Below are positions 61,093 through 64,000 of a stretch of 64,000 bases of DNA, piece by piece. This DNA is from Trogon surrucura (Eukaryota; Chordata; Aves; Trogoniformes; Trogonidae). The notes under the pieces are model-generated. The model had not been told where the DNA came from, searched no databases, and worked only from the letters and a program-made list of their open reading frames with translations. Position numbers and translations under genes: made by a program. Position 1 is the stretch's first letter. Every line of letters begins with the position of its first letter. Where the stretch lies: assembly GCA_020746105.1 (NCBI GenBank), contig CM036658.1, forward strand, positions 10,772,689 through 10,836,688, read 5' to 3'.

Positions 61093-63524
61093 GTAAGGGT
61101 GGGTGCGTGCTGCAGAAAATAGACCTACCAGGTTATTTTTCTGTATGTGTTCGAGAGAAAGAGAGCACAGCAAATTTAAAACAAGAAGTTTACACTTTGT
61201 TTTCTGAAGTTGATATGAACATTTTCATTTGCTTATCATTGTAAGGCTTGCCTTGGATCTCCAAACATCCTCAATCATGTTGTATCATATCATACCCCTG
61301 ATATGTTCCTTGCACTTTAGAAGTAGAAGATGTCATGGTGTGAAGTCATCTCGGTGCAGCAAATGAAATATTTGACATTTATTTCCCGGGACCAGATTTT
61401 ACATGTAGGTTCCTTTTTGGTTTAGGTATTGAACCTCTGTATCTGACCTTCAGTAGAGTACCCTGTACCCATGCGTGCTCTGAGGGAGAACAGTGGTGGT
61501 AGCTGTTCCCTGTGAGCCCTGGCAGAGCCATGTTGTACCATGTCAGTCGGAGGTTCAGTACTTAAGTGACTTTGCTGACATTGCTTCATACCATTACATG
61601 AGAGAGAGTCACTATATAAAAGACAGATTAACAAAATTGAAGAGGTCTTCATACTTCTATGGCCTGACACTAGTACACATCTCATTCAAGAAGCATGTTA
61701 TGAACAGTTTTAACAGAGGGAAATCGTCCTTCTTAAACTTCAACAGGATAGGTGCTAAATATGTTGGATGCCCTTGAAAAGGGAACAGGATGGGTAAATA
61801 ATACTACAAATGTATAAAAAGCATGGAGTATGGGTTGATAGAGTGGAGGCTAGGAGGAGCTGAAATAACATTTCATCAGTCAGAGTGGACAAATAGCCTG
61901 GAAAAGTCAGGAGTATTTAGTATGAAAGCATAATCTCTTGCTCCTTTAGTTATTCAGTTGTCTTCATCTTTTCAGCTTGGACACAGTAGTCTGTCTTTAG
62001 CAAATTTTGCTGAGAGTAAACTTGACCCTAAAGATTTTCAAAGGATGCATTGCAATGTATATATGACTACTGCATGCTGAGAGTGCTGTAGCTGAAAAAA
62101 AAGAAAACATTAGGAACTCTAGGTTTCTGCTTATTACTTCAACTGTATTACTGAAAACATTTCCACTCTGAGAGATGAGCAGTAGAACTCAATGGGACAA
62201 TTCGACAAACGTTCTCGTTTACTTCCAAATGCTTTTTCCTTTAATCACAATCTGGTTTTTGGTTTTTAGTGCTTTGTTTTCAATTAAAAGATGTGATTTT
62301 AGTTTCTCATTCTCTAGAAACCTATTTTGAACAGTGGTACAGAGAAATCTATTTTGAACAAGAAAATGGTACAGTGTTAGCCCGATATTTCTTCCAGGTC
62401 TTCTTTACCAGGTAAAAGAATTTTTAAAGTTACTAAAGTGACAGTAAAACCTGGAGACTTGCTGTTGCATAATGCCTTTATATGCTGTTCACTTCTGTGG
62501 ACATGTCCCCTCCTTTAATACCTTTGTGTTTAGACCTAATTCAGGCATTTAAATTCAGATAGCTGAGCGGTGCCATGCCTGCTGTGTTTCATTCACAGAT
62601 GCACTGACTATTCTTCTCCTGGGGCCTGACTCCAAGGTTTCATGGATTTTCATTATTAATTCAGAAATGTTAGGAGGTTAAATTCACTTAACTGATAGTG
62701 TTCAGCTGCTTTCACAGAGAGTGCTTAGGCTCTGGATTCTGATACCTCATTGTCCATTTCTAATCATCTTCAGTTATTTTATCCTCTATTGATATTTTCT
62801 ATGCAAGAGGACGCATTTAATCTAAATCGCTGTCGTCCTTTTTTTTCCCTACAAACAGGATCATTACTTTATATTGAAATGGTTAGTTTACAAAAATTCC
62901 TGTTAAATACTAGTACTAAGATACCATTATACCTTAAATCCAAAAATATGCAGTCTTGCTTTGAAGAAAAAAGATAGTAATGATGCAGGACAACACAGAA
63001 CGCCAGTAGTCTTTTCAACTATTCTTACTTTCTGACAAATCGCAATTTAATTTTCCATTTTATTCGTAAACCAAATCTGTTGCTTGATAACCTAATGCTC
63101 TTAGCAATAAGAAAAAGGGAACTCAATAACAGCTACTGAGAAGAGAGCAAGGGGAAGAATCTTCTGCACTTTCATCAAAATCCTCTACCAAACTGGTAAC
63201 CCTGAACTGGAAATCATATAAGCAAATACTGAACTACAAGATTATCGTGACGCATCTAAAAGCTTTGAACCTGTTATAAATTATGTAAAAATTAATTAAA
63301 GACACTAACAGAAGTTCTGGTGAGGGCACTGCCACGGAAAAGTTGTTCTGCAGAGCTCCACTGCCAACCTCTGTAAAGTCACCATGCTGGTTTTCCGTAC
63401 ATTCCTTTGTCTGGAAGCAAAATTCACACTCCCACCTTCCCCCCAACAGAAAAATCCAAGAAATTTGATCCTCAGACTGTAGACCTGAAGACTTACTTAC
63501 AGCAAACTTAGGCAATGTATTTTT

Positions 63525-63525
<1 letters not shown>

Positions 63526-63555
<30 letters not shown>

Positions 63556-63569
63556 GTGTATATATATAT
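63526..63569. repeat. TA dinucleotide microsatellite
   Basis: (TA)n over about 44 bp, interrupted by single TG units (tatgta, tgtgta). Likely length-polymorphic. Confidence 0.95.
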
Positions 63570-63921
63570 TCAGAATATATCTCTGTCTTTTGATCCTTGC
63601 TGTGTTTAGCTCTGCTGTTAGGGAACTTTACCGTATTCTGAGAGGAAACTCAAAGTAATGGATGGAGCACAGCCCAAAGGATAAGAAAGCCATACTGCTC
63701 TTACATATGTTTCTCCTACGTGTGAAGAGTAAGAAGAAAGATGCTGCAATTTAGATTGGGTTAGAACCAAGCTATGTAAGCTTTCCAGAAATCCTTCGTG
63801 AGTTCTAGTACATGGATTTTGCAACACCAACATTGTCTAACTGCGAAGTGCTGTTAGTAGCTAATTTTATCATCTCCTTCTGTAATATGAGGTTTTCAGA
63901 TGAAATATGTTGAATATCACC

Positions 63922-63939
63922 TTTGTTGAATTCAACAAA
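63922..63939. repeat. 18-bp perfect palindrome
   Basis: The sequence tttgttgaattcaacaaa equals its own reverse complement. It sits among three copies of atgttgaat/ttgttgaat-like words. Confidence 0.85.
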
Positions 63940-64000
63940 TATGTTGAATTTCATCTACTAAATAATTATATTCTACATATTATGAAGATGTCTCAAAGTT

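Larger units (their letters stand above)
61093..64000 (+). other. Intron downstream of exon h, continues past the window
   Basis: Begins at donor gtaagg. No further ADAMTS19 exon is found. The sequence is unique and AT-rich, with a TA microsatellite at 63526-63569 and an 18-bp perfect palindrome at 63922-63939. Confidence 0.65.

Noticed and set aside
63234..63515. Minus-strand 93-codon frame with several cysteines
   Set aside because: No recognised family, and its start and end do not fit exon boundaries. It could be part of an unlisted old repeat.

Overview
This is avian (bird) nuclear DNA. The repeats are almost all CR1 LINEs in several subfamilies, joined by bird-type LTRs. The only host gene is a vertebrate ADAMTS metalloprotease cut into small exons by kilobase introns. 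The DNA is AT-rich apart from the repeats. The species or order cannot be read from the window. Human ADAMTS19 lies on 5q23, much of which corresponds to the avian Z chromosome, so a Z location is plausible but is inference.

Gene: eight internal coding exons of ADAMTS19 lie on the + strand at 4469-4634, 11123-11295, 12209-12292, 14522-14679, 25758-25801, 50524-50629, 59455-59595 and 60942-61092. All junctions are GT-AG, the codon phases join without a break, and the total is 1023 nt or 341 codons. They encode the end of the prodomain with two basic cleavage sites, the whole zinc metalloprotease domain (ligands H239, H243 and H249, Met-turn M263), and the start of the disintegrin-like region. 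In these entries residue 1 is the first codon of the 4469 exon. The 5' exons (signal peptide, most of the prodomain) and the 3' exons (TSP1 repeats, cysteine-rich region, spacer) lie outside the window.

Layout: 1-4468 is upstream intron with the 3' end of an LTR (1-314) and a reversed CR1 tail. 4635-14521 holds exons 2-4, an ancient CR1, a CR1 tail, and a complete 1.18 kb solo LTR with 5-bp target duplications only 134 bp before exon 4. 14680-25757 carries a nearly 3 kb CR1 whose ORF2 stays in one frame with only three stop codons. 25802-50523 is a 24.7 kb intron with seven repeat insertions, including a second CR1 copy very similar to the first and in direct orientation, and one inverted copy. 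50630-64000 is mainly unique intron with the last three exons, one CR1 tail and a TA microsatellite.

Novelty: I see no undescribed gene system. The points most worth a second look are the 44-nt frame-shifting exon 5 set between nearly identical direct CR1 copies, a stop codon shared by those copies, the sense LTR beside exon 4, and a compact 20-bp-stem hairpin at 26427-26480.
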